Counted from the first letter of the stretch, positions 40,108-49,313 are shown. The stretch is DNA of 64,000 nt from Oscillospiraceae bacterium (GCA_031280965.1 JAITFZ010000013.1:62001-126000); one strand, 5' to 3'. Numbers and translations are program-made. The notes: a model not told the origin generated them from the letters alone.

Positions 40108-40193
40108 GGAACTTATATATGGAATATCAGCGATATTATTGATGAAGCAGATGCTACATATTGTGGCAGTAAAACAGAAATATCAATATATTG

Positions 40194-40240
40194 TAGGGTG
40201 CGATGCCCTCGGCGCACCGAAAAATGAATTTCGCAATTAC
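40194..40240. repeat. Composite hairpin plus palindrome arm
   Basis: TAGGGTGCG...CGCACCG hairpin fused to AATGAATTTCGCAATTAC. This copy links the GGG-hairpin set with the element seen at 2677 and 26167. Confidence 0.6.
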
Positions 40241-40265
40241 TAATTTATTTTTAAGGAGAAAGCAT

Positions 40266-40826
40266 ATGAACTACGAAATTAAAGATATTTCTGCGCGTCT
40301 AAAGGCTACACGCGAGTATTTAGACATTACGGCGGGGCAGATGGCAGAGAAAACCAAGATGTCTGCCCCTGAATACATTTCCCTTGAAAATGGCGAGAAA
40401 GATTTTTCGCTGTCTTTTCTGAACGAGTGCGCGGGCGCTCTCGGGATTGAGCTGATTGAACTGCTGACCGGAACCGAACCGCGGCTTCAGAAGTACAGCG
40501 TTGTGCGGGCGGGCGGAGGACTGCCTATCGACAGGCGAATCGGCTTCACCTATCAGCATATGGCATATCTGTTCAAACATAAGAAAATCGAACCGCTGAT
40601 TGTCACCGCGCCTTATTCGGACGCCGAGCAGGATAAGCCCGTTCATCTGTCGAGCCATGAAGGGCAGGAGATGAATTTTATTATTAAGGGCAGGCTCAAG
40701 TTTATAATCGGCGATAACACCGAGATTCTCGAAACGGGCGACTGCGTGTATTTTAACAGCGCAAATGCGCACGGTATGATTGCGTATGGCGGCGCAGACT
40801 GCGAATTTTTAGCGGTATTAATTTAA
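40266..40826 (+). CDS. XRE-cupin transcriptional regulator
   Basis: 186 aa from ATG 40266 (TTAAGGAGAAAG). N-terminal helix-turn-helix (LKATREYLDITAGQMAEKTK, YISLENGEKDFS), then a C-terminal cupin (SSHEGQEMNFIIKGRLKFII, GDCVYFNSANAHGM) for a small ligand. 12 nt before the acyl-CoA synthetase gene; this pair recurs in Clostridia, so it probably controls that enzyme according to an acyl ligand (inference). Confidence 0.9.
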   Translation: MNYEIKDISARLKATREYLDITAGQMAEKTKMSAPEYISLENGEKDFSLSFLNECAGALGIELIELLTGTEPRLQKYSVVRAGGGLPIDRRIGFTYQHMAYLFKHKKIEPLIVTAPYSDAEQDKPVHLSSHEGQEMNFIIKGRLKFIIGDNTEILETGDCVYFNSANAHGMIAYGGADCEFLAVLI

Positions 40827-40838
40827 GGAGAAGGTAAT

Positions 40839-42497
40839 ATGCTTAAAGACTATTACAAAAAATATATAGAAACCGGTCATAACGATAAAGGGATTTTAAA
40901 TAAATTCAAAATCAACTGCCCCGATGATTTCAACTTTGCCTATGATATAATCGACAAGTACGCCGAACTTGAACCGAATGCGCGGGCGCTTGTCTGGGTA
41001 AACCCGAAAGGTGATGAGCGTACGTTTACGTTTTCGGAATTGTCGAGGTATTCGATTAAAGCGGCGAACCTGTTCGCTTCAAAAGGAGTGAAATACGGCG
41101 ATACGGTGAAGCTGGTGCTGAAAGGGCATTATCAGTTCTGGCTTGCCATGCTCGGGCTTGAACGGCTCGGCGCGGTCACTGTTCCCGCCACGCACATGCT
41201 TACTGCAAAAGATTATGTTTACCGCTTTGAACAGGCGGAAATCAAACACATAATAATTACCGGCAGCGATTCGGCGGTTGCACAGAATGTAGATAACGCC
41301 GATGAGGAACTCGGCGGTGTTTTAGTCAATAAGTTTATCGTAGGCGGCGTAAAGTTTGAAAACTGGATTGACTTTGACACGGAGCTTGAACGGCAACCGG
41401 ACACCATGACACGTGTGAAAACAAACGTGTACGACATGTTATTGCTGTACTTCACGTCAGGCACGACCGGTTATCCTAAAATGGTAACGCACAACCACCG
41501 TTATGCGCTCGCACACACGCAAACCGCGATGTGGCTTAATAATCGCTACGACGGGCTTCACCTTACAATCGCTGACACAGGCTGGGCAAAAGCGATGTGG
41601 GGCAAGATGTACGGGCAGTTCCTTTTGGGCTGTGCGATATTCGTTTATGATTATGACAGATTCAATCCTGTTGAAATGCTTAGCGTGGTTTCCAAGTACA
41701 AGGTTACGTCGTTCTGTGCGCCGCCGACAATGTACCGCTTCTTCATACAAGAGGACGTGAAAAGCTTCGACCTTTCCGCGCTTGAATACTGCTGTACTGC
41801 GGGCGAAGCGCTTAATCCCGAGGTTTTTGAGCGTTGGCTTGAATTTACGGGACATAAGATGATGGAGGGCTTCGGGCAGACCGAAAGCGTTATAATTGTC
41901 GCCACTATGCCCGGAATGATGCCCAAACCGGGCTCAATGGGCAAGCCGCTTCCGCTTTATGATGTTGATATATATGACGAGAACGGCAAGCCTGCCGCCG
42001 CCGGTGAAGTCGGTGAAATTTGTCTGCGAAGCGAGCGCGGAAACCGGGAATCGGGGTTGTTCAACGGCTATCATAAGAATGATGAACTCACCGATTCTGT
42101 TTGGTATGACGGGCTGTATCACACAGGTGACACCGCATGGAAGGACGAGGACGGCTACTTTTGGTATGTGGGCAGGAACGATGACATGATAAAGTCGTCG
42201 GGTTATCGCATAGGACCTTTTGAAGTCGAAAGCGTGCTTATGACCCATCCGCTCGTGCTTGAATGTGCCATAACGGGAGCGCCCGACCCTGTTCGCGGAC
42301 AGGTGGTTAAGGCGACCGTGGTGCTTGTTAAGGGCGCGGCGGGCAGTCCCGAACTTGTAAAAGAACTGCAAAAACATGTAACCGAAAACACCGCGCCTTA
42401 TAAATATCCGCGTATAATCGAGTTTGTGGAAGAGCTTCCGAAAACAATCAGCGGTAAAATCCGCCGTGTGCAAATTAGGAAAGAAGATAATAAATAG
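40839..42497 (+). CDS. Acyl-CoA synthetase (AMP-forming)
   Basis: 552 aa ANL-superfamily enzyme. LLLYFTSGTTGYPKMVTHNH is the P-loop; MMEGFGQTESV, GLYHTGDTAWKDEDGYFWYVGRNDDMIKSSGYRIGP (A5-A8 region) and the C-terminal catalytic Lys in PKTISGKIRRVQIR are present. Activates a carboxylic acid with ATP and CoA. The sequence is of the medium-chain/acetyl type; exact substrate unknown. Cytosolic. Cotranscribed with the XRE-cupin gene. Confidence 0.9.
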   Translation: MLKDYYKKYIETGHNDKGILNKFKINCPDDFNFAYDIIDKYAELEPNARALVWVNPKGDERTFTFSELSRYSIKAANLFASKGVKYGDTVKLVLKGHYQFWLAMLGLERLGAVTVPATHMLTAKDYVYRFEQAEIKHIIITGSDSAVAQNVDNADEELGGVLVNKFIVGGVKFENWIDFDTELERQPDTMTRVKTNVYDMLLLYFTSGTTGYPKMVTHNHRYALAHTQTAMWLNNRYDGLHLTIADTGWAKAMWGKMYGQFLLGCAIFVYDYDRFNPVEMLSVVSKYKVTSFCAPPTMYRFFIQEDVKSFDLSALEYCCTAGEALNPEVFERWLEFTGHKMMEGFGQTESVIIVATMPGMMPKPGSMGKPLPLYDVDIYDENGKPAAAGEVGEICLRSERGNRESGLFNGYHKNDELTDSVWYDGLYHTGDTAWKDEDGYFWYVGRNDDMIKSSGYRIGPFEVESVLMTHPLVLECAITGAPDPVRGQVVKATVVLVKGAAGSPELVKELQKHVTENTAPYKYPRIIEFVEELPKTISGKIRRVQIRKEDNK

Positions 42498-42506
42498 GAG
42501 CTGAAC

Positions 42507-43712
42507 ATGACCGAGTATTATTTATGGTTATTGCAATTCATGGGCGCGGCGAACCCGCGCTCTGTGCAGTTAATACGGCATTACGGCTCGGCGCAGGCTG
42601 TTTACGAGGCGTTTTCAAAAGCGGGAAATGATGTAAAATTTCTGAAGCCGGGCGAAGCCGAGGCGCTTAAAACCGCTTCGCTCGAAAAATCGCGGGAAAT
42701 TATGCAAATCGGTGAAAGCTATAATTACCGCGCTATTACGCTTGAAGACGAACAGTATCCTGTTGCGCTCAAAAACATCTACAACCCGCCGATTATGATT
42801 TTTGCAGCGGGTGAGTTGCCGTGTGAGGAACTTTGCATTGCCGTGATTGGAACCCGCGAGGCGTGCGATTACAGCTTCAAAGTTACAAAAAGGCTCTGCT
42901 CACAGCTTGCGCGTGAGGGCGTTACAATCGTCAGCGGAATGGCAATAGGCATTGACAAAACCGCGCACACTGCCGCTGTTGAGGTGAGGGGGCGCACGGT
43001 CGGGGTGCTTGCTTGCGGGTTCGCGGTGGATTACCCGAAGTATTCGACGCCGTTCCGTCATGAAATAGTCAAAGCGGGCGGCGCAATTGTCACAGAGCTG
43101 TTACCGTACAGCAGAGGCGAGCGCGGGTATTTCATTTACCGCAACCGCATAATGTCGGGACTTTCACGCGGGGTTATTTTAATTGAAGCCGCCGATAAGA
43201 GCGGCTGTCACATCACCGCAAACCACGCCACATCTCAAAACCGAGATATTTTCTGTGTTCCGCCGGCAGATATTTTTCATCCGCGCTTTCGGGGCGTAAT
43301 CGGCTATTTGCGCGACGGAGCGATTCCCGTTTTTGACCATAGCGATGTGCTGAACGAGTATTTCATAAGACCTACCGTAGAGGTTGACAAAGGAAACGAC
43401 ACAGGGAGCGATGTCCTTATCGAAACGCAGGCAGAAACCGTTACTGTTGAAGCCGGCGATGCGCCGAAAACGGCGGCGGCAAAACCCTTTAATGTAATCC
43501 CCGAAAAGCCGCCCGAACCGGATTTATCCGAGCTTTCGGGAAAGGCGCTTGAAATCGCCGAATTACTTAAAGACGGCGTAAAGACTGTGGACTTTCTTGC
43601 GGAGAAGAGCGGGCTGACCGCCGATGAGCTTTCGGAGGTTCTGCTTGAGCTTGAAATCGACGGGGTTATTGAAAGCGCGGCAGGGTCAAGCTATCGGTTA
43701 TGCGCGACATGA
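42507..43712 (+). CDS. dprA: DNA-processing protein DprA
   Basis: 401 aa. N-terminal helical domain with LQFMGAANPRSV, Rossmann core (IAVIGTREACDYSFKVTKRL, TIVSGMAIGIDKTAH, RNRIMSGLSRGVILIEA), an ~80-residue acidic linker, and a C-terminal winged helix (ELLKDGVKTVDFLAEKSGLT). Loads RecA on incoming single strands in transformation; no other competence genes are in the window. 9 nt after the acyl-CoA synthetase. AGGAGC before ATG. Confidence 0.95.
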   Translation: MTEYYLWLLQFMGAANPRSVQLIRHYGSAQAVYEAFSKAGNDVKFLKPGEAEALKTASLEKSREIMQIGESYNYRAITLEDEQYPVALKNIYNPPIMIFAAGELPCEELCIAVIGTREACDYSFKVTKRLCSQLAREGVTIVSGMAIGIDKTAHTAAVEVRGRTVGVLACGFAVDYPKYSTPFRHEIVKAGGAIVTELLPYSRGERGYFIYRNRIMSGLSRGVILIEAADKSGCHITANHATSQNRDIFCVPPADIFHPRFRGVIGYLRDGAIPVFDHSDVLNEYFIRPTVEVDKGNDTGSDVLIETQAETVTVEAGDAPKTAAAKPFNVIPEKPPEPDLSELSGKALEIAELLKDGVKTVDFLAEKSGLTADELSEVLLELEIDGVIESAAGSSYRLCAT

Positions 43713-44509
43713 AAACTATGAAAATCATCGACTCCCATACACATATTTACCCCGATAAAATCGCCGAAAAAGCCTCACAAAGCATATCGAGCTTCTACGG
43801 TATACCCGTGAAATATAACGGCACGGCTTCACAGCTTCTCGAAATATGCAGACGCAATAACATCGAAAAGTGCGTGATTTGTTCAGTCGCCACAACCCCC
43901 GAACAAGTCGCGGCGATTAACGATTATATATCCGAAACCGTAAAATCGAGTAACGGCTTTTTCGTCGGGTTATGCGCGCTGCACCCCGACATGGACGAAA
44001 GCGAAACAGAGCGCGAGCTTTCTGAAGCAAGAGCGGCGGGACTGCGCGGAATCAAGCTTCACCCCGATATTCAGCGGTTTTCAATAGACGACCGGAAAGC
44101 GTTCGGAATCTACGAGCAGGCGGAGGGAAGGTTTCCGATTCTGTTTCACACGGGCGATAAACGCTATAATTTCTCGGCTCCGCGGCGGCTTGCGAATGTT
44201 CTGCGCGATTTCCCGAAACTTACCGCAATCGGCGCGCACTTCGGCGGCTGGTCAGAATGGGGCGACGCGGGATGTCTGGCGGGTTTTGAGAATCTGTACG
44301 TTGACACCAGCAGTTCGTTGTACGAGCTTGAACCTGCCCGCGCAAACGAATTAATAAACATGTTTGGTGAAGAACGGGTGATGTTCGGGACAGACTATCC
44401 AATGTGGGACGCAGACGGAGAGTTTATTTTCCTTGAAAAACTTAACTTGTCGGAACGAGTGAAGGAGTTGATTTTCTATGAAAACGCAAAAAGATTATAT
44501 AAACTATAG
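43700..44509 (+). CDS. Amidohydrolase-family metal-dependent hydrolase
   Basis: 269 aa. TIM barrel of the amidohydrolase_2 type: IIDSHTHIYPDKI (first metal His pair), GIKLHPDIQRF, ILFHTGD, AIGAHFGGW and MFGTDYPMW (catalytic Asp). Substrate unknown. Three in-frame ATGs (43700, 43709, 43718) lie at the dprA end without a clear ribosome site; translational coupling to dprA is likely and MKIIDSHTH (43718) may be the real start. Confidence 0.85.
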   Translation: MRDMKTMKIIDSHTHIYPDKIAEKASQSISSFYGIPVKYNGTASQLLEICRRNNIEKCVICSVATTPEQVAAINDYISETVKSSNGFFVGLCALHPDMDESETERELSEARAAGLRGIKLHPDIQRFSIDDRKAFGIYEQAEGRFPILFHTGDKRYNFSAPRRLANVLRDFPKLTAIGAHFGGWSEWGDAGCLAGFENLYVDTSSSLYELEPARANELINMFGEERVMFGTDYPMWDADGEFIFLEKLNLSERVKELIFYENAKRLYKL

Positions 44510-44612
44510 CGAAACCGAGCTTATACATAAAATAGCCGAACTCACGCCGAAAGATGAACTTTTGTTAAACGAACCCTTATTAAACGGTGAAGAAAGGATT
44601 ATGGAAATATGA
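44478..44612 (+). CDS. Small 44-aa protein upstream of DUF3137
   Basis: ATG 44478 has a strong GAAGGAGTTG site 8-11 nt upstream, placed inside the end of the amidohydrolase gene. The 44 residues (MKTQKDYINYSETELIHKIA ... GEERIMEI) are charged, helical and without a membrane segment. Its stop TGA overlaps the next ATG (ATGA), which argues for real translation, at least as a coupling leader for the DUF3137 gene. No family is recognised. Confidence 0.6.
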   Translation: MKTQKDYINYSETELIHKIAELTPKDELLLNEPLLNGEERIMEI

Positions 44613-45616
44613 GACAGTATGACAGAGTCCGCGAGGAACGTTACAATCGCTTTCTTCACGGACTTGACAGAAACGATGTCGGCACGAATATGCAACAGTC
44701 TCCGCTGATGAGCGATGCAGAACTTCAAACACTGATTGATGAACTCACACCGAAAATTAAAACAAATACTGCTTTAGCGACAATCTTAACGATTATAGGT
44801 TTCATTTCATCTACCTTTGTCCGCGTCGGCGTTGGTGAATTTTTTGACATGCTTGTTTTGGTAGTGTTCTTTTCTATGTTCTTTTCTTTCGCTTTTTACT
44901 TCGGCAACAAGGCGGCGCGTCAAAAAAAGCGGCTTAAATGCATTGTCAGCAACAATATTGTAAGAGGTGTTTTAACGGATAATTTTGAGCTTGCCGTTTA
45001 TGCTCCCGGAAGCCATATAAGGCAAAGTATAATTGAACACACGAAGCTGATTCAGCTAAACTGGAACAGAATCAGCGGGAGCGATTTGGTTGAGGGGACA
45101 TATCGGGGCGTGAGGTTTTCCTTTTCGGACCTGCTTTTAAGGCACGAAACAGGCAGCGGCAAGAACAGAAAAATCGTGACAAGATTCAAGGGACAGTGGC
45201 TGATTTGCGAACTTAAAAAAGAAATTCCGTGGAAGATTTGTCTTCGTGAACGCGGTAGTGACAACAAAAGGACGAAATCAACGATTGAAACCGAGAACAT
45301 TGAGTTTAACCAAAAGTTTCACATTCAAGCCGAAGACCCGCATACGGCGTTTTACGTGCTGACGCCGCACTTCATGGAGTATATAATGAAAGCCCGAAGA
45401 CGCGCCAATGCGCGCACTTTCATGAAATTTGACGGGCGGCAGATTCATATCGCGCTTCATAACGGACGTGATTTATTCGAGCCGTACGGAAAGAAGCTTT
45501 TCGTCGCGAATAATATCGTAACGCTCCGTATGCAGATGCAGTGGGATGTGAAATACATAACAGGCGTTATAGATGAACTTTTATATAACGAAAAATTATT
45601 CAACAAGGAGGAATAA
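44609..45616 (+). CDS. DUF3137 membrane protein
   Basis: 335 aa. Cytoplasmic helical start, two hydrophobic helices at ~54-74 and 77-97, then a long soluble domain with ISGSDLVEGTYRGVRFSFSD and HFMEYIMKARRR, the DUF3137 pattern. DUF3137 genes regularly neighbour lemA, as here (4 nt apart). Function unknown, probably envelope-related. Coupled to the 44-aa ORF by ATGA. Confidence 0.87.
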   Translation: MRQYDRVREERYNRFLHGLDRNDVGTNMQQSPLMSDAELQTLIDELTPKIKTNTALATILTIIGFISSTFVRVGVGEFFDMLVLVVFFSMFFSFAFYFGNKAARQKKRLKCIVSNNIVRGVLTDNFELAVYAPGSHIRQSIIEHTKLIQLNWNRISGSDLVEGTYRGVRFSFSDLLLRHETGSGKNRKIVTRFKGQWLICELKKEIPWKICLRERGSDNKRTKSTIETENIEFNQKFHIQAEDPHTAFYVLTPHFMEYIMKARRRANARTFMKFDGRQIHIALHNGRDLFEPYGKKLFVANNIVTLRMQMQWDVKYITGVIDELLYNEKLFNKEE

Positions 45617-45620
45617 AAAA

Positions 45621-46175
45621 ATGGACCCGGCATTTATCTTACTAATCGCAGTCCCGGTCTTGCTTATCATCATTTTATTAGCATGGTGGATAAGCGTGAG
45701 CAACAATTTTCATCGCAAGCAAATCAAAATCAAGGAAGCGCTTTCCGGCATCGAGATTGCGCTGACCAACCGCTTCGATAAGCTGACGAAATTGCTCGAT
45801 GTAGCCAAGGGTTTCGCCGCGCACGAAAAGGAAACCTTCTCGCAGGTTATATCACTGCGAAAAGGCATGAACATAGGGGAGTTAAATCAGGCAAACGCTC
45901 AGTGCGACCAGCTTATGGCGCGTATAAACGCGGTTGCCGAAGGGTATCCGGAGCTTCGGTCGGCGGAGATGTTCCGCGAGCTTCAAGGGGGAATCCGTGA
46001 GGCAGAGGCACATTTACAGGCGGCGCGAAGGCTTTACAACAGCAATGTTACGCTCTTCAATACGGCAGTCGTCATCTTCCCCTCAAACATAGTCGCAAAC
46101 GCGAAACACCTGCAAAAGGCAGAGTTCTTTGAAGCCGAGGAAGCGAAAAAAGCAGACGTTAAAATCAGTTTTTAA
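45621..46175 (+). CDS. lemA: LemA family protein
   Basis: 184 aa from ATG 45621 (AAGGAGG). N-terminal membrane helix with little exposed outside, then the LemA helical bundle: YNNL-type motif here as VSNNFHRKQIKIKEALSGIE, LLDVAKGFAAHEKETFSQV, ELQGGIREAEAHLQAARRLYNSNVTLFNT. Role unknown. Cotranscribed with DUF3137. Confidence 0.9.
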   Translation: MDPAFILLIAVPVLLIIILLAWWISVSNNFHRKQIKIKEALSGIEIALTNRFDKLTKLLDVAKGFAAHEKETFSQVISLRKGMNIGELNQANAQCDQLMARINAVAEGYPELRSAEMFRELQGGIREAEAHLQAARRLYNSNVTLFNTAVVIFPSNIVANAKHLQKAEFFEAEEAKKADVKISF

Positions 46176-46179
46176 AGTA

Positions 46180-46218
46180 AAATCTGCGGGTTTGGCACAA
46201 TACGCCGCCCGCAGATTT
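46180..46218. terminator. Terminator between convergent genes
   Basis: AAATCTGCGGG / CCCGCAGATTT, 11-bp perfect stem, between lemA and the DUF4097 gene. Confidence 0.7.
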
Positions 46219-46227
46219 CACTTTCTT

Positions 46228-47184
46228 TCAATTCGTTGCAATACTCGTGCTTCCGCTTGTTAAGTTAACTTCAACCCTCTGCTTGTTACTCCCGCCTACG
46301 GTCGCGGTGCCTGACCTGTTCAGACTGCCCGAATCGCCGTCCATATTATATTTGACCGAACCGCTGGTTCGCGAAAACCGCAAGTCCGCGCCGCTTCCGC
46401 CGGGAACAGTTATATTTACGCTTCCGCTTGTAACATTAACCTTTAATGCTCCGTCCCACTCGGCAAAGTCAACATGGGCACTGCCGGAGGTTAGTCTTAC
46501 ATTCCCGCTTCCCGAAAGTCCCGAAATCCTTTGAGTGCCTGAGGTTGAGTAAATATCATAGGTATCGGGGCTGAAACCGTTTATTCTAACCGTGCCGCTC
46601 GTAGAGTAGCTTCGCAGATGATTGGCGCGTGTGTCGTGGTTGTAATCTAAAGTTACGCTTCCGCTTGTTATATTGACATAAAGATTGTCGGTTTCGGGCA
46701 GGTCGGCGTTAAGTCTGCCGCTTGTTATATCTATGCTGATTTTATTAAAAAATTCTTCGGGCAGTTCAACATCAAGCGTTGTTTGTCTGCCGGCAATGTT
46801 TCCCCAACTCCAACCGCGACCCCACATAACAAATCCTTTTTCTTTAACGACGAGTGTGTCGCCGTCGATTTCCGCTATGAATTCAAGGTTGTTGAAATTA
46901 TAGTTTCCGCTGTAGTTAATCCGCGTTATGCCGTCGGAAGAGAGTTTTATGTCAGCGCGGGCGAGGAGAATACCTATTTCGATATTATCATATGAATCAT
47001 CGAATGTTTCCGATATGACATACGGGTCCCAACTGCTGTTGAAGACAGACCAGCCGAAATTGAAACTGAAGTTACCGCTTCTGATGGCTTCACCGATATG
47101 GATTCCCGTATATGCGATTGTTATCATAAATCCAATCAGCGAAACGAAGAAAAGGCAGGTAAAAATAATCACAAAAGCTTTCAT
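46228..47184 (-). CDS. DUF4097-family membrane-anchored beta-repeat protein
   Basis: 318 aa. N-terminal membrane helix, then from ~95 onwards a series of parallel-beta rungs with repeated DITSGRL, NITSGSV, YSTSGTV, LTSGSA, VTSGSV and RTSGSV, the DUF4097 signature. Located outside the membrane. Third gene of the PadR-HAAS-DUF4097 operon, 0 nt after the HAAS gene stops, an arrangement common in Firmicutes and linked to envelope stress (inference). Confidence 0.88.
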   Translation of the reverse strand: MKAFVIIFTCLFFVSLIGFMITIAYTGIHIGEAIRSGNFSFNFGWSVFNSSWDPYVISETFDDSYDNIEIGILLARADIKLSSDGITRINYSGNYNFNNLEFIAEIDGDTLVVKEKGFVMWGRGWSWGNIAGRQTTLDVELPEEFFNKISIDITSGRLNADLPETDNLYVNITSGSVTLDYNHDTRANHLRSYSTSGTVRINGFSPDTYDIYSTSGTQRISGLSGSGNVRLTSGSAHVDFAEWDGALKVNVTSGSVNITVPGGSGADLRFSRTSGSVKYNMDGDSGSLNRSGTATVGGSNKQRVEVNLTSGSTSIATN

Positions 47185-47958
47185 TTACGCGCTCACCTCC
47201 TCGCGGGATGTGCGGGCGTTTTTCTTTTTGAAGACAGGGCGTCCGACAATCATGTTTCCGTGCCAGTCTATAATTGCTTTGATTATAAAAATGAAGAGCT
47301 TAATCAATTGTATTCCCGCAACCGTCAAAAGCCCGCCGAGCGACAGCAGCATTAAACCGAGGAAGAATGCGGCAAGCCCGGAAAAAGGCGTGGTAAAGCT
47401 CCAAAAATTACCGATAACCCCCGCTATCATAGACGCTAATCCCGCTGTGATTAGCCCGAAAGGAACCGACAGCAGTCCTACAAAAACCGCGAACAGCGCG
47501 GGTATAGCCCAACTAAACACGAAAATATCAACGCACAAAACCGCAAGAAGCCCGCCCCAGTTTACGTTATTACTGCCGAAGCTAACCCTGATGCCGCTGT
47601 TTTCATAGTCGGAGGAAGTCTTGTTGTTACATCTGCCAAACCTAATTCCGCTGTTTTCATAAGCGTTTGATGATGAATTATTCTGCGGCGGCGGTGCGCT
47701 ATTAATCCCGGAACCGCTCTGCTCTTCCCGCTCCCGTTCAACTGCAACCGCCGGATAGATTTCCTCCTCGGCGTACTGCTTCGCAATCTCGGAAATACTG
47801 CCGAGTTTTTCACAGATTTCGGATTCACTGAGCCCGAGCGCTAAACTGTCGGTGAAGTGCTGTTCAAAATCTGTTATAATTTCGCTCCTGTCCAAAACAC
47901 CGAAGCGCCCGAGTTCCTTTTCGAGATTACTTAAAAACTCACTTTTAGTTTTATACAT
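47185..47958 (-). CDS. HAAS (DUF1700) membrane protein
   Basis: 257 aa. N-terminal HAAS helical domain (FLSNLEKELGRFGVLDRSEI, DFEQHFTDSLALGLSESEIC), a variable linker containing a duplicated SSxxYENSGIR motif, and four hydrophobic helices at the C-terminus. HAAS proteins pair with PadR regulators, which is the gene 5 nt upstream. Probably transmits envelope state to PadR. Confidence 0.87.
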   Translation of the reverse strand: MYKTKSEFLSNLEKELGRFGVLDRSEIITDFEQHFTDSLALGLSESEICEKLGSISEIAKQYAEEEIYPAVAVEREREEQSGSGINSAPPPQNNSSSNAYENSGIRFGRCNNKTSSDYENSGIRVSFGSNNVNWGGLLAVLCVDIFVFSWAIPALFAVFVGLLSVPFGLITAGLASMIAGVIGNFWSFTTPFSGLAAFFLGLMLLSLGGLLTVAGIQLIKLFIFIIKAIIDWHGNMIVGRPVFKKKNARTSREEVSA

Positions 47959-47963
47959 AATAT

Positions 47964-48296
47964 TTACTCTCCCTCACCATTATTTTCGATAATTAATTTT
48001 TCGACGCTATGGGTAAAATCGCGCCATTCGTTTTCCTGCCGTTGTTTCTCCTGCCTGCCGATGTCGGTGATTTGATAATACTTGCGGGGCGGTCCCTCCT
48101 GCGACTCGACTATATAAGAGGTGATGCTCCCGTTATCCTTGAGCCTTTTTAGCAGAGGATATATTGTCCCTTCGGTTATATGCATACTGTCGGATATTCG
48201 GTTAACAAGTTCATATCCGTAACAATCCCCGCGACAAACCAAGGCGAGTACGCAAAGCTCAAGCGTTCCTCTTTTCAGTTGCGAGTTAATAGTCAT
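47964..48296 (-). CDS. PadR-family transcriptional regulator
   Basis: 110 aa from ATG 48296 (AGGGGG upstream). Winged helix with LKRGTLELCVLALVCRGDCY GYELV, ITEGTIYPLLKRLKDNGSI and GPPRKYYQITDIGRQ, the PadR signature, then a short dimerisation helix. First gene of the operon; a TTGACA at 48350-48345 may be its -35, but no good -10 is visible. Confidence 0.93.
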   Translation of the reverse strand: MTINSQLKRGTLELCVLALVCRGDCYGYELVNRISDSMHITEGTIYPLLKRLKDNGSITSYIVESQEGPPRKYYQITDIGRQEKQRQENEWRDFTHSVEKLIIENNGEGE

Positions 48297-48346
48297 CAAC
48301 CCCCTCTTGATAATTTATTGTTAAAATTAATAATATGCAACAAGTG

Positions 48347-49012
48347 TCAACCTGCTATGGTTTCCGGAGTAAAGCTTGCTACGACGTTTCTGAGCATTGA
48401 ATTTTCCGGCGAATCTTCCGTCAATGCATTGTGGTTGTCACATGCTGTGAAGAAGTATTCCGCCTCGCCGCTAACAGAAACGGTAAAATCGCCGCTTGTG
48501 TCGATAATACCCGAAAACAGTACGTGATTGCTCCAGCGCAGGCTACCCTCAACAAAGAAGCGGTATTCACCGGGAGGGAGTTCTTCGTCGCTTTCAATCA
48601 TAAAGCCGGTAGATACAGGACCCGTTCTCGGCGTAGCGCCCGTGATGGCATCAACACCCGCCGAGGACATTAATGAAAGCCCCGAACGCTCCACCCATAC
48701 AGAAAGGCTCATGTCTCTGCTGCTGTAGCCTCCGTCGGCTGTCCAGCGGGTGGCGTAGAGTGTGCGGATGAAGTTTCCGTCCATATCTTCAAGCCACACT
48801 GCAAACTGATTGCTTGCCCAGCCCGACTGCCTCTCAAAATCAAATGTGATTGAAAGCGAGGCGAGTTGCCTTTGTTCGACGGCGTCCCCGGTTTCGGTTT
48901 CGGAAGTAGGCGGTGTGGGCTGAAAGTTAGTCAACTCGCTTTGGTTGTCGGCGCAGGCGTTCAAAAACGCAAGCGTAAGCAGTGCCGTTAACAGAAATTT
49001 TAACTTTTTCAT
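48347..49012 (-). CDS. Lipoprotein with DUF2271-like domain
   Basis: 221 aa from ATG 49012. Lipobox FLNAC (~Cys 20). The main domain reads FDFERQSGWASNQFAVWLED, NFIRTLYATRWTADGG, DAITGATPRTGPV and PPGEYRFFVEG, which matches the DUF2271 proteins often associated with flavin or FMN-binding envelope proteins. Function unknown. Leader contains the GTGAAGAAAGGACTTTAT motif; the ATG lies 12 nt from AAAGGA. Promoter at 49128-49156. Confidence 0.82.
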   Translation of the reverse strand: MKKLKFLLTALLTLAFLNACADNQSELTNFQPTPPTSETETGDAVEQRQLASLSITFDFERQSGWASNQFAVWLEDMDGNFIRTLYATRWTADGGYSSRDMSLSVWVERSGLSLMSSAGVDAITGATPRTGPVSTGFMIESDEELPPGEYRFFVEGSLRWSNHVLFSGIIDTSGDFTVSVSGEAEYFFTACDNHNALTEDSPENSMLRNVVASFTPETIAG

Positions 49013-49018
49013 ATTTTC

Positions 49019-49113
49019 ATAAAGTCCTTTCTTCACTAAATGAGGAATGAAAACTACATTTTCCCCATTTTAGTTGTATTTTATTTAAAACTTTTATAAA
49101 GTCCTTTCTTCAC
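49019..49113 (-). repeat. Two copies of a leader motif
   Basis: GTGAAGAAAGGACTTTAT at 49036-49019 and 49113-49096 on the minus strand, 77 bp apart; a third copy lies before the glycosyltransferase gene at 59755-59738. Contains the ribosome site AAAGGA. Confidence 0.6.
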
Positions 49114-49127
49114 GATTCACTATCTAT

Positions 49128-49156
49128 ATTATAGCACACTGTACTAAATAATGCAA
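49128..49156 (-). promoter_or_regulatory. Sigma-A promoter of the DUF2271 lipoprotein
   Basis: Minus strand TTGCAT (49156-49151), 17 bp, TATAAT (49133-49128). Confidence 0.75.
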
Positions 49157-49313
49157 GGTACTATGTATACAAATATATTGGGTGTTTTGAGGTAGTTATT
49201 TATGGAAAATAAACAAAAAGCACACAGTGTTTTATTTAAGAAAAAAATAATTATTTAAGGGTTGACAGCGAATTACATGAGGGGTGGTTAAGTATTTTAT
49301 GCTAACCGCCCTC

